Notes: generated by a model not told the origin, from the letters alone. A stretch of DNA of 64,000 bases from Oscillibacter faecalis_A (GCF_029218125.1 NZ_JARFXX010000003.1:62001-126000), one strand, 5' to 3'. Counted from the stretch's first letter, positions 42,043-50,902 are shown. Translations and numbers: made by a program.

Positions 42043-42378
42043 TTATTCCGCCTTCCCGGCGTATTTGCTGCGGAACTCCGCAACTGTGGCACAAGGATCA
42101 TCATCTATGTAGCCCCAATCCCTACTGCTGTCGAAGTTCAGATAACCGCAGGCGGGCAAGGCCAACGGCTGCAAGGTCAGGATGGTTCCGTAGAAGTCAA
42201 CAAGGATGCCTCTTGCCAACTGGCAGGGATCACCCCAATCTTCGTCCGCGTGGCGGACTTCATACATCTTCATATCTGTGGGAACGCTGGCCCTGTCCAC
42301 ACGCCAGTCGGTAAACAGGGCCGGTGTGCCAAGTACGATGATTTCGTCAAAGATGATCTCATTTGCGTTTTTTCTCAT
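42043..42378 (-). CDS. LPD28-like domain protein
   Basis: A 111-residue protein whose core (ALFTDWRVDRASVPTDMKMY, EVRHADEDWGDPCQLARGIL, VDFYGTILTLQPL) resembles the LPD28 domain, a small domain of unknown function found in phage and mobile-element proteins of Firmicutes. Here it stands as a single-domain protein. Same operon as its neighbours. Confidence 0.6.
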   Translation of the reverse strand: MRKNANEIIFDEIIVLGTPALFTDWRVDRASVPTDMKMYEVRHADEDWGDPCQLARGILVDFYGTILTLQPLALPACGYLNFDSSRDWGYIDDDPCATVAEFRSKYAGKAE

Positions 42379-42434
42379 AGTTCATTCTCCTAATAAAAAC
42401 GGCCCCGGTATGACCCGGAGCCGCAGCAGATTAT

Positions 42435-44198
42435 TTATTTCAGCCGGAACACCGGTCCGTGGGGCGTAAAGGGCAGCCTGTTTCCGGCGGGGAGCAGGAA
42501 AGCATGATTGCGTCCACGGAGGTTCAGCCGGTCACAGGCCCCATCCGTAATAACAAGCAGCGGCGCTTCTTTCGGAAAAGCAGCATCCGTATCCAGCAGA
42601 TCGATTCCCGGTTGCAGCTTTGTCCCACCTCGACCCCGAACTTTCACCATTCCGGCAATTTCATCCGGGGCCATGATCCCCTGGTCATAAGCGGCAGCGT
42701 CGCAGAACAGTACCCTAACATGATGTACGTCCCGTGATTCTGCATAGCTGGCAATGGAGCCCAATGCCGCAGCCAGCAGCCCCCGTTCCATAGAGCCAGA
42801 CGTGTCCAGCAGAACACCGAATATCCGCTGCTCTGCCTGCTCCTCAGGGAGAAACCACGCCGGACGGGGAATGTCCGGTGTCGCACTCTGCCGTCTGCTT
42901 AATCGGGCGTAAGTCCTCCGAGGTTCCAAAGGCCGAAACTGTTCATCAAACCAGCGGGCAAGCTGCACATCCCATGGGATCGGCGGCTGCTGAATGGCCC
43001 GGACTTCCTCTACAAAGCTGCCGGGCAGCGTCCCCCGTCGGTGCTGTTGATGGTAGTCCAGGCCACGCTGGATTGCGGAGCGGTAAAAGGAATCGACCTC
43101 CGCGCCGTTCTGCGTTTCCCAATCGTTGTCGCTGCTATAAATAATGTCCTTGGGGTCAAGGCTTAGGTAATAGCGGATGTTTTCACACAGCTTATCATAG
43201 ACCGTTTCTGCGGACATTCCTTTAAAGTGTTCATCGTACAGCAAGCCTTCCGGCATTTGCCCCACGTTCATTTCCACCAGCCAGCCGTTGATGATGTAGT
43301 CGCAGGCTACATTCCATAAAATAGGATCACGTCCTTCCCGTCGTATATCATGCCGCAGGGCAGCGTGGAGAAATTCGTGTGCGAGGACAAACTTCCATTC
43401 CTCAAAAGACAGCCGACAGCCGGGATTGACGTAAATCTCCTGCAAGTGTGCATTGACTGCCGCAATGGGGACACGCATCCGCTGGACAACGGCCAGATCA
43501 TCCACCAGTTGAAAACCGGCGGCAACGGCCCCCAGCAACGGATAGCTGCTGACAAACCACTCTTTTGCTCTATGGTAGCCGGTGCTGTTGTGTTTCCGCG
43601 CTTTCTGTTCCGCTTTCATCACCCCACCGGCTAACTGAATGGATTCCCGCAGGGAACGTCTGAGGGAATCGGCAAAGGCGGCTTCAAAGTCACGGAAGCG
43701 GCTTACCCCATCCCAGACCATATCCGGCCTGCCATGTGACATGAGACTCAGATTTGATCCGAGGCGCTTGTCCGGTTCCACAAGCAGCCGATGATACAGC
43801 TTTTCTTCATCTGCGGCAGCAGTATTCAGAATACCGCTGACATCCATCGGCGGCGTTCCGATTTTACCGTCCAGTAAAAACCGTGTCACCGCAATGTCAC
43901 ACGTCTGCTGCCATACCGGATCATGGATACGGTTTTCCTGTAAATGTCCCAACCCTAAGTGCAGCATGAGATGTGCAAGCACATACGTCCATTCCCCCAT
44001 CGTCCCATCCTTGCGCGGGTTCAGGAAGATATGACCGGTGCTGGTGACATACCCCCAATCATCCTTTGACATGGGGCAGCTGTTATCCATATGGATGTGG
44101 GGGATCTCCTCCGCCAGACCCACCAGCGGAGAAGCCCCAATCTTCGCAAGAGCAGCGTCTATGGCACTGCCCTGATTGGATTGCTTGGGGTGCTTCAT
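42435..44198 (-). CDS. Metallopeptidase-like/VWA protein with duplicated peptidase domain (DUF2201-like)
   Basis: A 587-residue protein. Two related peptidase-like segments occur: residues ~25-110, where the motif reads HLMLH (76-80, no glutamate), and ~225-320, with a true zinc motif HEFLH (274-278). A von Willebrand A-like domain fills ~455-587, with the metal-site pattern DTSGS at 465-469, then GRGGTKL and VITDGACD. DUF2201 proteins pair with MoxR-type ATPases, and the ATPase gene ends 3 bp upstream. The first peptidase copy looks inactive. Possible roles are protein remodelling or proteolysis driven by the ATPase; the target is unknown. Confidence 0.82.
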   Translation of the reverse strand: MKHPKQSNQGSAIDAALAKIGASPLVGLAEEIPHIHMDNSCPMSKDDWGYVTSTGHIFLNPRKDGTMGEWTYVLAHLMLHLGLGHLQENRIHDPVWQQTCDIAVTRFLLDGKIGTPPMDVSGILNTAAADEEKLYHRLLVEPDKRLGSNLSLMSHGRPDMVWDGVSRFRDFEAAFADSLRRSLRESIQLAGGVMKAEQKARKHNSTGYHRAKEWFVSSYPLLGAVAAGFQLVDDLAVVQRMRVPIAAVNAHLQEIYVNPGCRLSFEEWKFVLAHEFLHAALRHDIRREGRDPILWNVACDYIINGWLVEMNVGQMPEGLLYDEHFKGMSAETVYDKLCENIRYYLSLDPKDIIYSSDNDWETQNGAEVDSFYRSAIQRGLDYHQQHRRGTLPGSFVEEVRAIQQPPIPWDVQLARWFDEQFRPLEPRRTYARLSRRQSATPDIPRPAWFLPEEQAEQRIFGVLLDTSGSMERGLLAAALGSIASYAESRDVHHVRVLFCDAAAYDQGIMAPDEIAGMVKVRGRGGTKLQPGIDLLDTDAAFPKEAPLLVITDGACDRLNLRGRNHAFLLPAGNRLPFTPHGPVFRLK

Positions 44199-44201
44199 AA
44201 A

Positions 44202-45266
44202 TCACTCCCGCTTTCTCAGAAGACGGGGAATGTCCTTAGCGGCCTCTACTACAAACCAGTTTGGCAGGTCTGTCCCGTCCTCCGGTGTGATCGTCATTTG
44301 GGCGATTTCCAAGCTGATCTCCGCCAATTCGATCAACAGCTCTTTTGCCCGGAACACCAATGCCATACTTTCCCCGCTCAGTTTGCTACGGGATTCCGGC
44401 AGTTCCTTGATCAGCTGACTGCGGAAGCTCTGAGCGAGAAAATACAGCACATCCCGTTCCTCCGGCTTGCCGGGCCATTTTTGCGTCCCATCCAGAATTT
44501 TCTTTAGGGAATACTTGCTGCGGACTTGCCGGACATAAGCTATAAATTGCGTAGCGTGAGCGGCAGTGAGGCAGCCATAAGCACACAGAGATAAGGTGCT
44601 TTCCGGGATGTCCTCTCCGTAGCTGTGCAGAATGTCACTGAGCATTTCCCAGCTTCGGGGTGTGGAGAACGGTTCCTCGGTCTTGGGCGGCTGTGCCCAC
44701 AGATGATCCGGGCGGGAGCAGATGTAATCATAGACGAACCGGTGAATACCGTTCTGCGCCGCCCATTCCAGCCAGACACGGCTATTGGCAGTCAGCTCCA
44801 CATGGAACATCCGGTTCACCAGCGCCGAGGACATAGGCCGAGTGATGGCATTGTCCTGTGCACGGTTGCCAGCGCCAATGACGATAGATCCATCCGGCAG
44901 ACGGTATTCTCCGATACGGCGTTCCAGAATGAGCGAATAAAATGCTTTCTGTACCTCGTGGGAACAGGCGTTCAGCTCATCCAGAAACAGACAGTACGGT
45001 TCCTCTCTTGCAATGCTCCGGGGCGGACAAAATATGCTGCATCCCTCTACGATCTGCGGCACGCCGATGATGTCCTCCGGGGCTAACTGACTGCCCAGCA
45101 GAGAAACGCACTCCAATCCCACATCCGCCGCAAACTGCCGTACAATGGCGGATTTCCCAATGCCGGGAGCGCCCCAGATAAACACCGGGCGGACAGTTGC
45201 CACATTCAGCAGCACATCCATAAGCTGTTTCTGATCTACTTGTACTGGCAAATTCAACGCTGACAC
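44202..45266 (-). CDS. MoxR-type AAA+ ATPase
   Basis: A 354-residue AAA+ ATPase: Walker A GAPGIGKSA (32-40), Walker B CLFLDELNACS, sensor 1 VIGAGNRAQDN, and the MoxR-like SSALVNRMFHVEL arginine-finger segment. MoxR ATPases act with VWA-domain partners as chaperones or maturation factors, and the next gene encodes such a partner. The frame opens at GTG 45266 with GGAAGGG too close to it; a TTG three codons later is possible. It follows recT by 67 bp. Confidence 0.88.
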   Translation of the reverse strand: MSALNLPVQVDQKQLMDVLLNVATVRPVFIWGAPGIGKSAIVRQFAADVGLECVSLLGSQLAPEDIIGVPQIVEGCSIFCPPRSIAREEPYCLFLDELNACSHEVQKAFYSLILERRIGEYRLPDGSIVIGAGNRAQDNAITRPMSSALVNRMFHVELTANSRVWLEWAAQNGIHRFVYDYICSRPDHLWAQPPKTEEPFSTPRSWEMLSDILHSYGEDIPESTLSLCAYGCLTAAHATQFIAYVRQVRSKYSLKKILDGTQKWPGKPEERDVLYFLAQSFRSQLIKELPESRSKLSGESMALVFRAKELLIELAEISLEIAQMTITPEDGTDLPNWFVVEAAKDIPRLLRKRE

Positions 45267-45333
45267 CCCTTCCTATGTATAATGTAGCAACTGCTGTGGA
45301 CAGGCATTGTCTCTTTGGAGATTTTTTTCAGAA

Positions 45334-46140
45334 TCATGCTTCCGGCCCAACTTCTGTGACTTCGCCTGTCTCGCTGTCCACCTCCAGCACTGTGCCGGGA
45401 ACAGCATACATATCCTCCCCGACATCCGTTTTGATGGTGCCATCCAAGGCCAAGCCCCGCTGAAAGTCTGATTTCAGCGGGGCGTATTTCAGGACTTTCT
45501 TTAAAACCGTCTTTTTCGCCATCTCCTCAAAGTTCGTCTGCCATGGGCCGGAAGAAAAAGACTTGCTGTACTGCTGTGCAAAGGTGCGGACAGCATCCAT
45601 GCTCATTACATCAAAGCCGAAGCCGCCCTCCTTGGTGCGGAACATGGCATAGACATAGGTCGGCTCCCCACGGTCAGAGGCAGCTGGAATGTGCTTCAGC
45701 ACTGGTTCCAAGCCAAAGGAATAGTTGAAGCTATCATGTTCATAGACCACCTGTGCCTGAATGATGCTGACCTCTCCGCTGCGATAGGCCAAGTCGATCA
45801 GCCCTTTGTAGCCCAACTGGAATTGGCATTCGCTGCAATGCGTTTTATTGTTATAAAATGGGATCAGATACGCCTGTCCCAAAGGCGTGTTTGGCTCCAT
45901 GCCAAGCTGGGCCGCTGTCATCATAGCGGCAAGGAACGATTGCGGAGTGGTCTGCCCCAGCTTAGGATTGGTGGAAAGGGCCGAAAGTACAATGCGGGTA
46001 AAGCGTTCCGGCGTCATGACTGCCGGGAGGGCTTTTTTGATCTCCCCCTGCATCTGCTTGATGTAGGCTTGCATAGATGCCTTGGCTTCTGCTTTTGCCG
46101 CAGGCTGCGCCGTGGCTTTCTGAATCATATCGTTACTCAT
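45334..46140 (-). CDS. recT: RecT family single-strand annealing protein
   Basis: A 268-residue protein with the RecT core: LSTNPKLGQTTPQSFLAAMM, TAAQLGMEPNTPLGQAYLIP, QFQLGYKGLIDLAYRSGEV, and QTNFEEMAKKTVLKKVLKY. The acidic tail is typical. RecT binds single-stranded DNA left by an exonuclease and anneals it; the gene just upstream encodes such an exonuclease, giving a phage-type RecE/RecT pair. The gap to the YqaJ gene is 4 bp. Confidence 0.93.
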   Translation of the reverse strand: MSNDMIQKATAQPAAKAEAKASMQAYIKQMQGEIKKALPAVMTPERFTRIVLSALSTNPKLGQTTPQSFLAAMMTAAQLGMEPNTPLGQAYLIPFYNNKTHCSECQFQLGYKGLIDLAYRSGEVSIIQAQVVYEHDSFNYSFGLEPVLKHIPAASDRGEPTYVYAMFRTKEGGFGFDVMSMDAVRTFAQQYSKSFSSGPWQTNFEEMAKKTVLKKVLKYAPLKSDFQRGLALDGTIKTDVGEDMYAVPGTVLEVDSETGEVTEVGPEA

Positions 46141-46144
46141 AATT

Positions 46145-47089
46145 TTAACCTGCCTCTTTCTCCTCCGTTACCTTAAAGGGACGGAGGTTTGTATTTTTGT
46201 AGTACGGTGCCAAATCAATGCTGGGATGGTCCTTGGCAAATGCCTTCGCCTGAAAAGTCTGCCTTGACTGTGACTTCCAACTGATATGGAACAGACCGCA
46301 GGAACCGCTTTCCGCTTCGCCCATGTCTGCCTTGATGGTATTCTCAATTTCTCCGATTCGGGTATCCAGTGCCTTTTTATCCTCTTTCAGCCGCATATAC
46401 TCCCTCAGAACGGTATCCCGTCCGAACAGGTCTGCGGTGGTCTGTTCGCTGATGGGATAGACTTCCCGCAGCGCTGCGGAAGTTGCTTCGGAACCGTCTG
46501 CATCCGGGGGTGTATCCTGCTCTACCAGCTTCCAGAAGTCTGTCTCGGCAGCCATGAGCGCATCAATTTCCGCCTGATTGCGTTCCAGTGTAAAGGTAAA
46601 GAACCCACGGCCATAGGCCAGAACTGCCAGATACCAACGGTCTGTCCCGGTAACTGCCAGATAGTGAACGCATTGCGCGTAATACTGTACCGGGAACTCG
46701 ACACCGTTAAACTGTTTCAGGTCTAAGGGAAAGGTGGTTTTGCACTCCAAGCCTGCGTTTTCGCCCATGACCATCCGGTCTACGTCAGCGTGTGCAAAGG
46801 GATACTTCGGATGATACAGCATGGCAGGCAGACGGTAGACCCGCTTGCCGGTTTCCTCCATCCAGCGGCGGGCCACATAGTCCTCCAAATCCCGGCCCTG
46901 CCGCATGGCTTCGGTGTCCTCTTTCTCCGCTGCCCGTCCGGTTTTATCTGCCCAGACAGAAAAAGGGCTTGTCCATCTGGACAAGCCCACGATCCCGGCA
47001 GCGTCAGAGCCGCCGATTGTTTTCCTGCGCCGCATGAGCCATTCTTCCCGGCTCATGCCTTTGGTAGATACTCTCTGGATTCCTCGCAT
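46145..47089 (-). CDS. YqaJ-type viral recombinase exonuclease
   Basis: A 314-residue lambda-exonuclease-like nuclease. Residues ~18-50 hold RRKTIGGSDAAGIVGLSRW; the catalytic set is D104 in HADVDRMV and E115/K117 in GLECKTT, with QYYAQCVHYLAVTG following. It degrades one strand of duplex DNA ends for RecT. AGGAGGGAG precedes the ATG. The family name comes from YqaJ of the B. subtilis skin element, where it also neighbours a RecT (YqaK). Confidence 0.92.
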   Translation of the reverse strand: MRGIQRVSTKGMSREEWLMRRRKTIGGSDAAGIVGLSRWTSPFSVWADKTGRAAEKEDTEAMRQGRDLEDYVARRWMEETGKRVYRLPAMLYHPKYPFAHADVDRMVMGENAGLECKTTFPLDLKQFNGVEFPVQYYAQCVHYLAVTGTDRWYLAVLAYGRGFFTFTLERNQAEIDALMAAETDFWKLVEQDTPPDADGSEATSAALREVYPISEQTTADLFGRDTVLREYMRLKEDKKALDTRIGEIENTIKADMGEAESGSCGLFHISWKSQSRQTFQAKAFAKDHPSIDLAPYYKNTNLRPFKVTEEKEAG

Positions 47090-47104
47090 AGTGCGCTCCC
47101 TCCT

Positions 47105-48028
47105 TTATTTCATGCAAAGAGCGGCCATTCTGTCCAACAGGACATGGCCGCTCATTACCTTGTTCCAAGTATTTTCCTGATAGGTCTTTGTGTTCCTGTG
47201 GGGCATACTGTGTGTCACCAGATCGCTGATGGCGTTGATCGCACCCCAAGCAGTTCCACGGAACCTCCTGATATCCGGGGCGAAGTAACAGACCATAAAC
47301 TCGTCCTTGATTTTGTCGATGGTAGCCTTTTCCCGCTCGGAGGTTTTGTCCGTAACAGGAAAGAGTTCGTTCAGGATTTTCCTAATCTCATCATCCTGAA
47401 TGGTCTTATTGGCCGCCATATCCGCATACTGCGCCAGCCCGTCCATATAATCCTCCGCACGGAACAGGCAGTCCCGTGCTTCATTCAGGCGCTCATGCAC
47501 ATTTTCCGTATGCCGCATAGACCAGGTGCGCTTGGCGGTTGCCAGCGCCACGTTCAGAGTATTGTTGCAAACCACCCGCACCGGCGTCATGCAGACCCGG
47601 ACGCCGCTGCTGCCATCATGGGCGCTGGTAAAGCAGAGATAGGGTTCTACGGCATCACCGGCAATCTGCTGCTCCGGCATTTTAGCCAGAAGCCAGATCT
47701 GCTTACCGTCCCGGAGAGAGCCTGCGGTTTCGTAGCGGACATCCGTGCCAATCAGTTCGTCTGTAAACTTGAAAGCGTCCCGGTTCTGCACCACCTTGTA
47801 ACGATCTCCCACCACACCCAGCACACTGTCATCACTGTCCCGCACGTTGGCTTTGAAGCCCTTGATGACGCCGCCTCTGGAATTGAACACATTTTCCTGA
47901 CGGACATTCCAATCCAATCCCGCAAAGCGCAAAGCATCCTCGCTGTTGGGTGCTTCGGATACCTCCACTCCCAGACCGTGCCACGGTTTCTCCCGCACAT
48001 ACATCATCGTCTCGACATTGGCTGCCAT
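47105..48028 (-). CDS. DUF932 (phage/plasmid-like TIGR03299) protein
   Basis: A 307-residue protein with the DUF932 layout: KPWHGLGVEVSEAPNSEDAL near the start, VGDRYKVVQNRDAFKFTDEL and VRVVCNNTLNVALATAKRTW. These proteins are common on phages, plasmids and integrative elements beside recombination genes; their function is unknown. It is the first gene of the accessory operon. AAGGT precedes the ATG. Confidence 0.87.
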   Translation of the reverse strand: MAANVETMMYVREKPWHGLGVEVSEAPNSEDALRFAGLDWNVRQENVFNSRGGVIKGFKANVRDSDDSVLGVVGDRYKVVQNRDAFKFTDELIGTDVRYETAGSLRDGKQIWLLAKMPEQQIAGDAVEPYLCFTSAHDGSSGVRVCMTPVRVVCNNTLNVALATAKRTWSMRHTENVHERLNEARDCLFRAEDYMDGLAQYADMAANKTIQDDEIRKILNELFPVTDKTSEREKATIDKIKDEFMVCYFAPDIRRFRGTAWGAINAISDLVTHSMPHRNTKTYQENTWNKVMSGHVLLDRMAALCMK

Positions 48029-48378
48029 TTTTAAGTACCTTCTTTCTCAAAATTTCACCGAAAACGCCCTGCGATCCGCTGCCCTATGATACGCAAGATC
48101 GCCGAAGCGTCTCCGGTGCCATTATGATAGTATCTAATTGAAATCCGGTGCTTTTACGTTGTAAAGGTAAAAACATACCCAGTTGAGAATGCCAAACTTT
48201 CTCAACTGGGTAATACGTATAAAGTTCTGTTATCGTTGCCCATTCCCGTACCTATTAGAGTAGTGAGGTGTTAACAGGGACAATACAATCAGGCTGGTTC
48301 TCGCAGCCATCACATTACTTTGTGTTTATTTCATTATTTCCCTGATGTCCGTGACAATGCAGTGAACCATAAGTTGTA
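48029..48378. other. Gene-free region between the accessory operon and feoA
   Basis: About 350 bp without an open gene. It holds the hairpin at 48177-48211 and, near 48120-48170, A/T-rich sequence that may contain the accessory operon promoter (no clear -35/-10 pair). GC content drops sharply relative to both sides. It is the most likely place for a boundary of the mobile region, but I found no copy of the spoIVA junction sequence here. Confidence 0.5.
48177..48211. repeat. Inverted repeat upstream of the accessory operon
   Basis: ACCCAGTTGAG and its complement CTCAACTGGGT, 11-bp perfect arms with further partial pairing inside, 13-nt centre. The minus side is followed by ATGTTTTTACC, so it could terminate transcription coming from the right, or be a protein-binding site. 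Confidence 0.6.
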
Positions 48379-48416
48379 TTGACATACTATAGCAGGAATG
48401 ATACCATCAGTATGTC
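48379..48416 (+). promoter_or_regulatory. feoAB promoter overlapped by an inverted repeat
   Basis: TTGACA (48379-48384) and TACCAT (48402-48407) with a 17-bp spacer. An 8-bp perfect inverted repeat, GACATACT (48381-48388) and AGTATGTC (48409-48416), brackets the promoter from the -35 to past the -10, as expected for an operator. It does not match the Fur or DtxR consensus I know. Confidence 0.6.
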
Positions 48417-48447
48417 GAAAACGAGCAGATGGGGGATAATAATATAT

Positions 48448-48678
48448 ATGACGCTAAATCAATTAAAGGTGGGCGCCTCCGGCACCATTACCGCAGTAGG
48501 CGGTGATGGTGCTCTGCGCTGCCGGTTGTTGGATATGGGGCTGATTCCTCACACAAAAGTGGCCTTACAGAAAATTGCTCCTATGGGTGACCCGATTGAA
48601 ATTCAGGTCCGAGGCTATGAGTTAACTCTCCGGGTAGAGGAGGCTCAAAAAATCGAAGTGGAGGAGGATGCCAAATGA
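48448..48678 (+). CDS. feoA: Ferrous iron transport protein A
   Basis: A 76-residue SH3-like FeoA (LNQLKVGASGTITAVGG, LRCRLLDMGLIPHTKVALQK, PIEIQVRGYELTLRVEEA). It modulates FeoB. A longer frame from 48379 would begin in the promoter; the ATG at 48448 starts at the conserved MTLNQL, with GGGGGAT about 12 bp upstream. It overlaps feoB by ATGA. Confidence 0.93.
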   Translation: MTLNQLKVGASGTITAVGGDGALRCRLLDMGLIPHTKVALQKIAPMGDPIEIQVRGYELTLRVEEAQKIEVEEDAK

Positions 48679-50663
48679 CCTTTGCACTTGTTGGTAATCA
48701 AAATTGCGGAAAAACCACATTATTCAACGCCCTTACCGGTTCTAATCAGCATGTTGGTAACTTCCCCGGCGTTACAGTCGATCAAAAAATGGGCGAAATG
48801 CGGGATGAAAAAGGTTGCTCTGTGGTTGATTTGCCGGGCATCTATTCTTTGCGGCCTTATACACAGGAAGAAATCGTTACTCGGGACTTCATCATTAACC
48901 AGAAGCCAGACGGTATCATTAACATCGTGGATGCCACCAACATTGAGCGAAATCTGTACTTAACGCTCCAATTGCTGGAACTGCGAGTCCCTATGGTACT
49001 GGCGCTGAACATGATGGACGAGGTGCGCGCCAACGGCGGCTCTATTGATGTACAAAAGATGAGCAGTGCCCTCGGGATTCCCGTGGTGCCTATCGCTGCG
49101 GCTAAGGGCGAGGGCGTTAGTGAACTGGTAGATCAGGCAATAACTGTGGCCCGCAGGAAAGTTTTTCCTAAAGTTACAGATTTTTGCTCAGAAACTTCCG
49201 CTGTCCACCGCTGCATTCATGCGGTCGTGCATCTGATTGCAGATCATGCCGACCGTATCGGCATCCCAGCACGGTTTTGTGCCGCCAAGCTGATTGAGGG
49301 CGGTGACGATTTAGCCGATCAACTGGGATTGGATGAAAACGAAAAGGAACTTTTGGAGCACTGTATTGTCCAGATGGAGGCCGAAACGGGTCTGGATCGC
49401 AATGCCGCTCTGGCGGATATGCGTTATAGCTTTATTGAAGGAGTAGTAGAAGCATCCGTTGTAAAATGCCACGAGAGTCGGGAACATGCCCGTTCTATGA
49501 AAATTGACCGGATCCTTACCGGTCGGTATACCGCTATTCCAACCTTTCTGGCAATCATGCTCGTGACCTTCTATCTCACCTTTCATGTTATTGGGCAGCG
49601 GCTATCCGATTGGTTAGAGGTTGGAGTCAGTGCCTTAACTACTGTGGCAGATCATGCTTTAACGGCTTATGGTATTAATCCTGTGGTACATAGCCTGATT
49701 ATCGATGGTATTTTTGCCGGCGTCGGCAGCGTACTGGTATTTCTGCCCATTATTGTGACGCTGTTCTTCTTCCTGTCAATTCTGGAGGATACAGGTTATA
49801 TGGCTCGTGTTGCCTTTGTGATGGACAAGCCCTTACGAAAAATTGGATTGTCCGGCCGCAGCATTGTGCCAATGCTGATCGGCTTCGGCTGCTCTGTACC
49901 AGCCATCATGGCTACCCGAACTGTTTCCTCAGACCGGGACCGGAAAATGACAATTCTGTTGACACCCTATATGAGCTGTTCTGCCAAAATATCCATTTAT
50001 GCCTTCTTCACCGCTGCTTTTTGCCAGAAGTATCAGGCCTTGGTGATGATGTCACTGTATTTGCTGGGTATCACGATCGGCATTGTTGCCGCTCTTATCA
50101 TGGATCAGACAGTATTTCGCGGTAAGCCAGTTCCCTTTGTCATGGAACTGCCCAATTATCGCCTCCCGAGTCTCAAGAGTGTTGCTCTGCTGCTTTGGGA
50201 AAAGGCACGGGATTTTTTGCAGCGGGCGTTTACCGTAATTTTTCTGGCGACGATCATCATCTGGTTCCTTCAGAGCTTTGATACCCGACTGAACGTTGTG
50301 AGCGACAGTGCCGACAGCCTTCTTGCTTTGATTGGGCGATGGATTGCTCCGGCATTTGCTCCCCTTGGCTTTGCGGATTGGCGCTGCGCCACTTCCTTGA
50401 TCTCCGGCTTTATCGCCAAGGAATCCGTTGTCAGCACGCTGAAAGTCCTGTTGGGTGGTGCGGCACTTACAACGTTGTTTGCCAGCCGTTCCGCCATCAG
50501 CTTTCTTGTGTTCACGCTGCTGTATACTCCTTGTATCGCAGCAGTGGCTACCATTCGTCGGGAATTTGGTTCTACCCTGAAAACGGTAGGCGTTGTGCTT
50601 ATGCAGTGCTGTGTGGCTTGGATCACGGCCTTTATTGTCTATACTCTGGCAGGTATCCTGTGA
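48675..50663 (+). CDS. feoB: Ferrous iron transporter FeoB
   Basis: A 662-residue protein: GTPase domain (G1 GNQNCGKTTLF, G3 DLPGIYSL, G4 ALNMMDE), a cytosolic helical domain to ~265, then the polytopic membrane part with GYMARVAFVMDK and GCSVPAIMATRT, the family's gate motifs. It imports Fe(II), the form available in anaerobic gut. Slightly shorter than E. coli FeoB (773), as usual for clostridia. Confidence 0.96.
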   Translation: MTFALVGNQNCGKTTLFNALTGSNQHVGNFPGVTVDQKMGEMRDEKGCSVVDLPGIYSLRPYTQEEIVTRDFIINQKPDGIINIVDATNIERNLYLTLQLLELRVPMVLALNMMDEVRANGGSIDVQKMSSALGIPVVPIAAAKGEGVSELVDQAITVARRKVFPKVTDFCSETSAVHRCIHAVVHLIADHADRIGIPARFCAAKLIEGGDDLADQLGLDENEKELLEHCIVQMEAETGLDRNAALADMRYSFIEGVVEASVVKCHESREHARSMKIDRILTGRYTAIPTFLAIMLVTFYLTFHVIGQRLSDWLEVGVSALTTVADHALTAYGINPVVHSLIIDGIFAGVGSVLVFLPIIVTLFFFLSILEDTGYMARVAFVMDKPLRKIGLSGRSIVPMLIGFGCSVPAIMATRTVSSDRDRKMTILLTPYMSCSAKISIYAFFTAAFCQKYQALVMMSLYLLGITIGIVAALIMDQTVFRGKPVPFVMELPNYRLPSLKSVALLLWEKARDFLQRAFTVIFLATIIIWFLQSFDTRLNVVSDSADSLLALIGRWIAPAFAPLGFADWRCATSLISGFIAKESVVSTLKVLLGGAALTTLFASRSAISFLVFTLLYTPCIAAVATIRREFGSTLKTVGVVLMQCCVAWITAFIVYTLAGIL

Positions 50664-50806
50664 TGCGGATACGTGACTGGGTTTTACTCCTCGTTATTGC
50701 CGCTGCGGCAGTTGCGGCATTCCGAGGCTGGCAAAAAGGCTGTAATTGCAACGATAGAAACGGCTGCTGTGGGGACTGTTCACACTGCAGAAAACACTGT
50801 GACTAA
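50663..50806 (+). CDS. FeoB-associated Cys-rich membrane protein
   Basis: A 47-residue protein starting at the ATG that shares its A with the feoB stop (TGATG). One membrane helix (WVLLLVIAAAAVAAF, 6-20) is followed by a cysteine-rich tail (GCNCNDRNGCCGDCSHCRKHC). It matches the small FeoB-associated family; a role in iron handling at FeoB is likely but unproven. It ends 45 bp before a strong terminator. Confidence 0.85.
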   Translation: MRIRDWVLLLVIAAAAVAAFRGWQKGCNCNDRNGCCGDCSHCRKHCD

Positions 50807-50850
50807 AAAGAATAACAGAGATTGATTATTTGACTTACACTTATATAGAT

Positions 50851-50886
50851 CAACAAAGGGCCTCCCGAATGGGAGGCCCTTTGTTG
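50851..50886. terminator. Bidirectional terminator between feo operon and SLH gene
   Basis: CAACAAAGGGCCTCCC and GGGAGGCCCTTTGTTG form a 16-bp perfect stem with a 4-nt loop; it serves the convergent feo and SLH genes. Confidence 0.9.
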
Positions 50887-50902
50887 ATTGTAAGCTTATT
50901 TC

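Larger units (their letters stand above)
39638..48028 (-). mobile_element. Skin-like element inserted in spoIVA (left end and core; right end unresolved)
   Basis: The left end is fixed by the point where SpoIVA homology stops (39637/39638). A large serine recombinase lies at this end, reading towards and into the host gene, and behind it is a co-directional accessory operon (recombination, AAA+/VWA, small proteins) of phage-like make-up. No host gene appears until feoA at 48448. The missing 5' part of spoIVA should mark the other end; it is not found up to 64000, so the element is either larger than 24 kb or its partner half has been moved. The listed end is only the last gene I assign to it. 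Confidence 0.7.
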
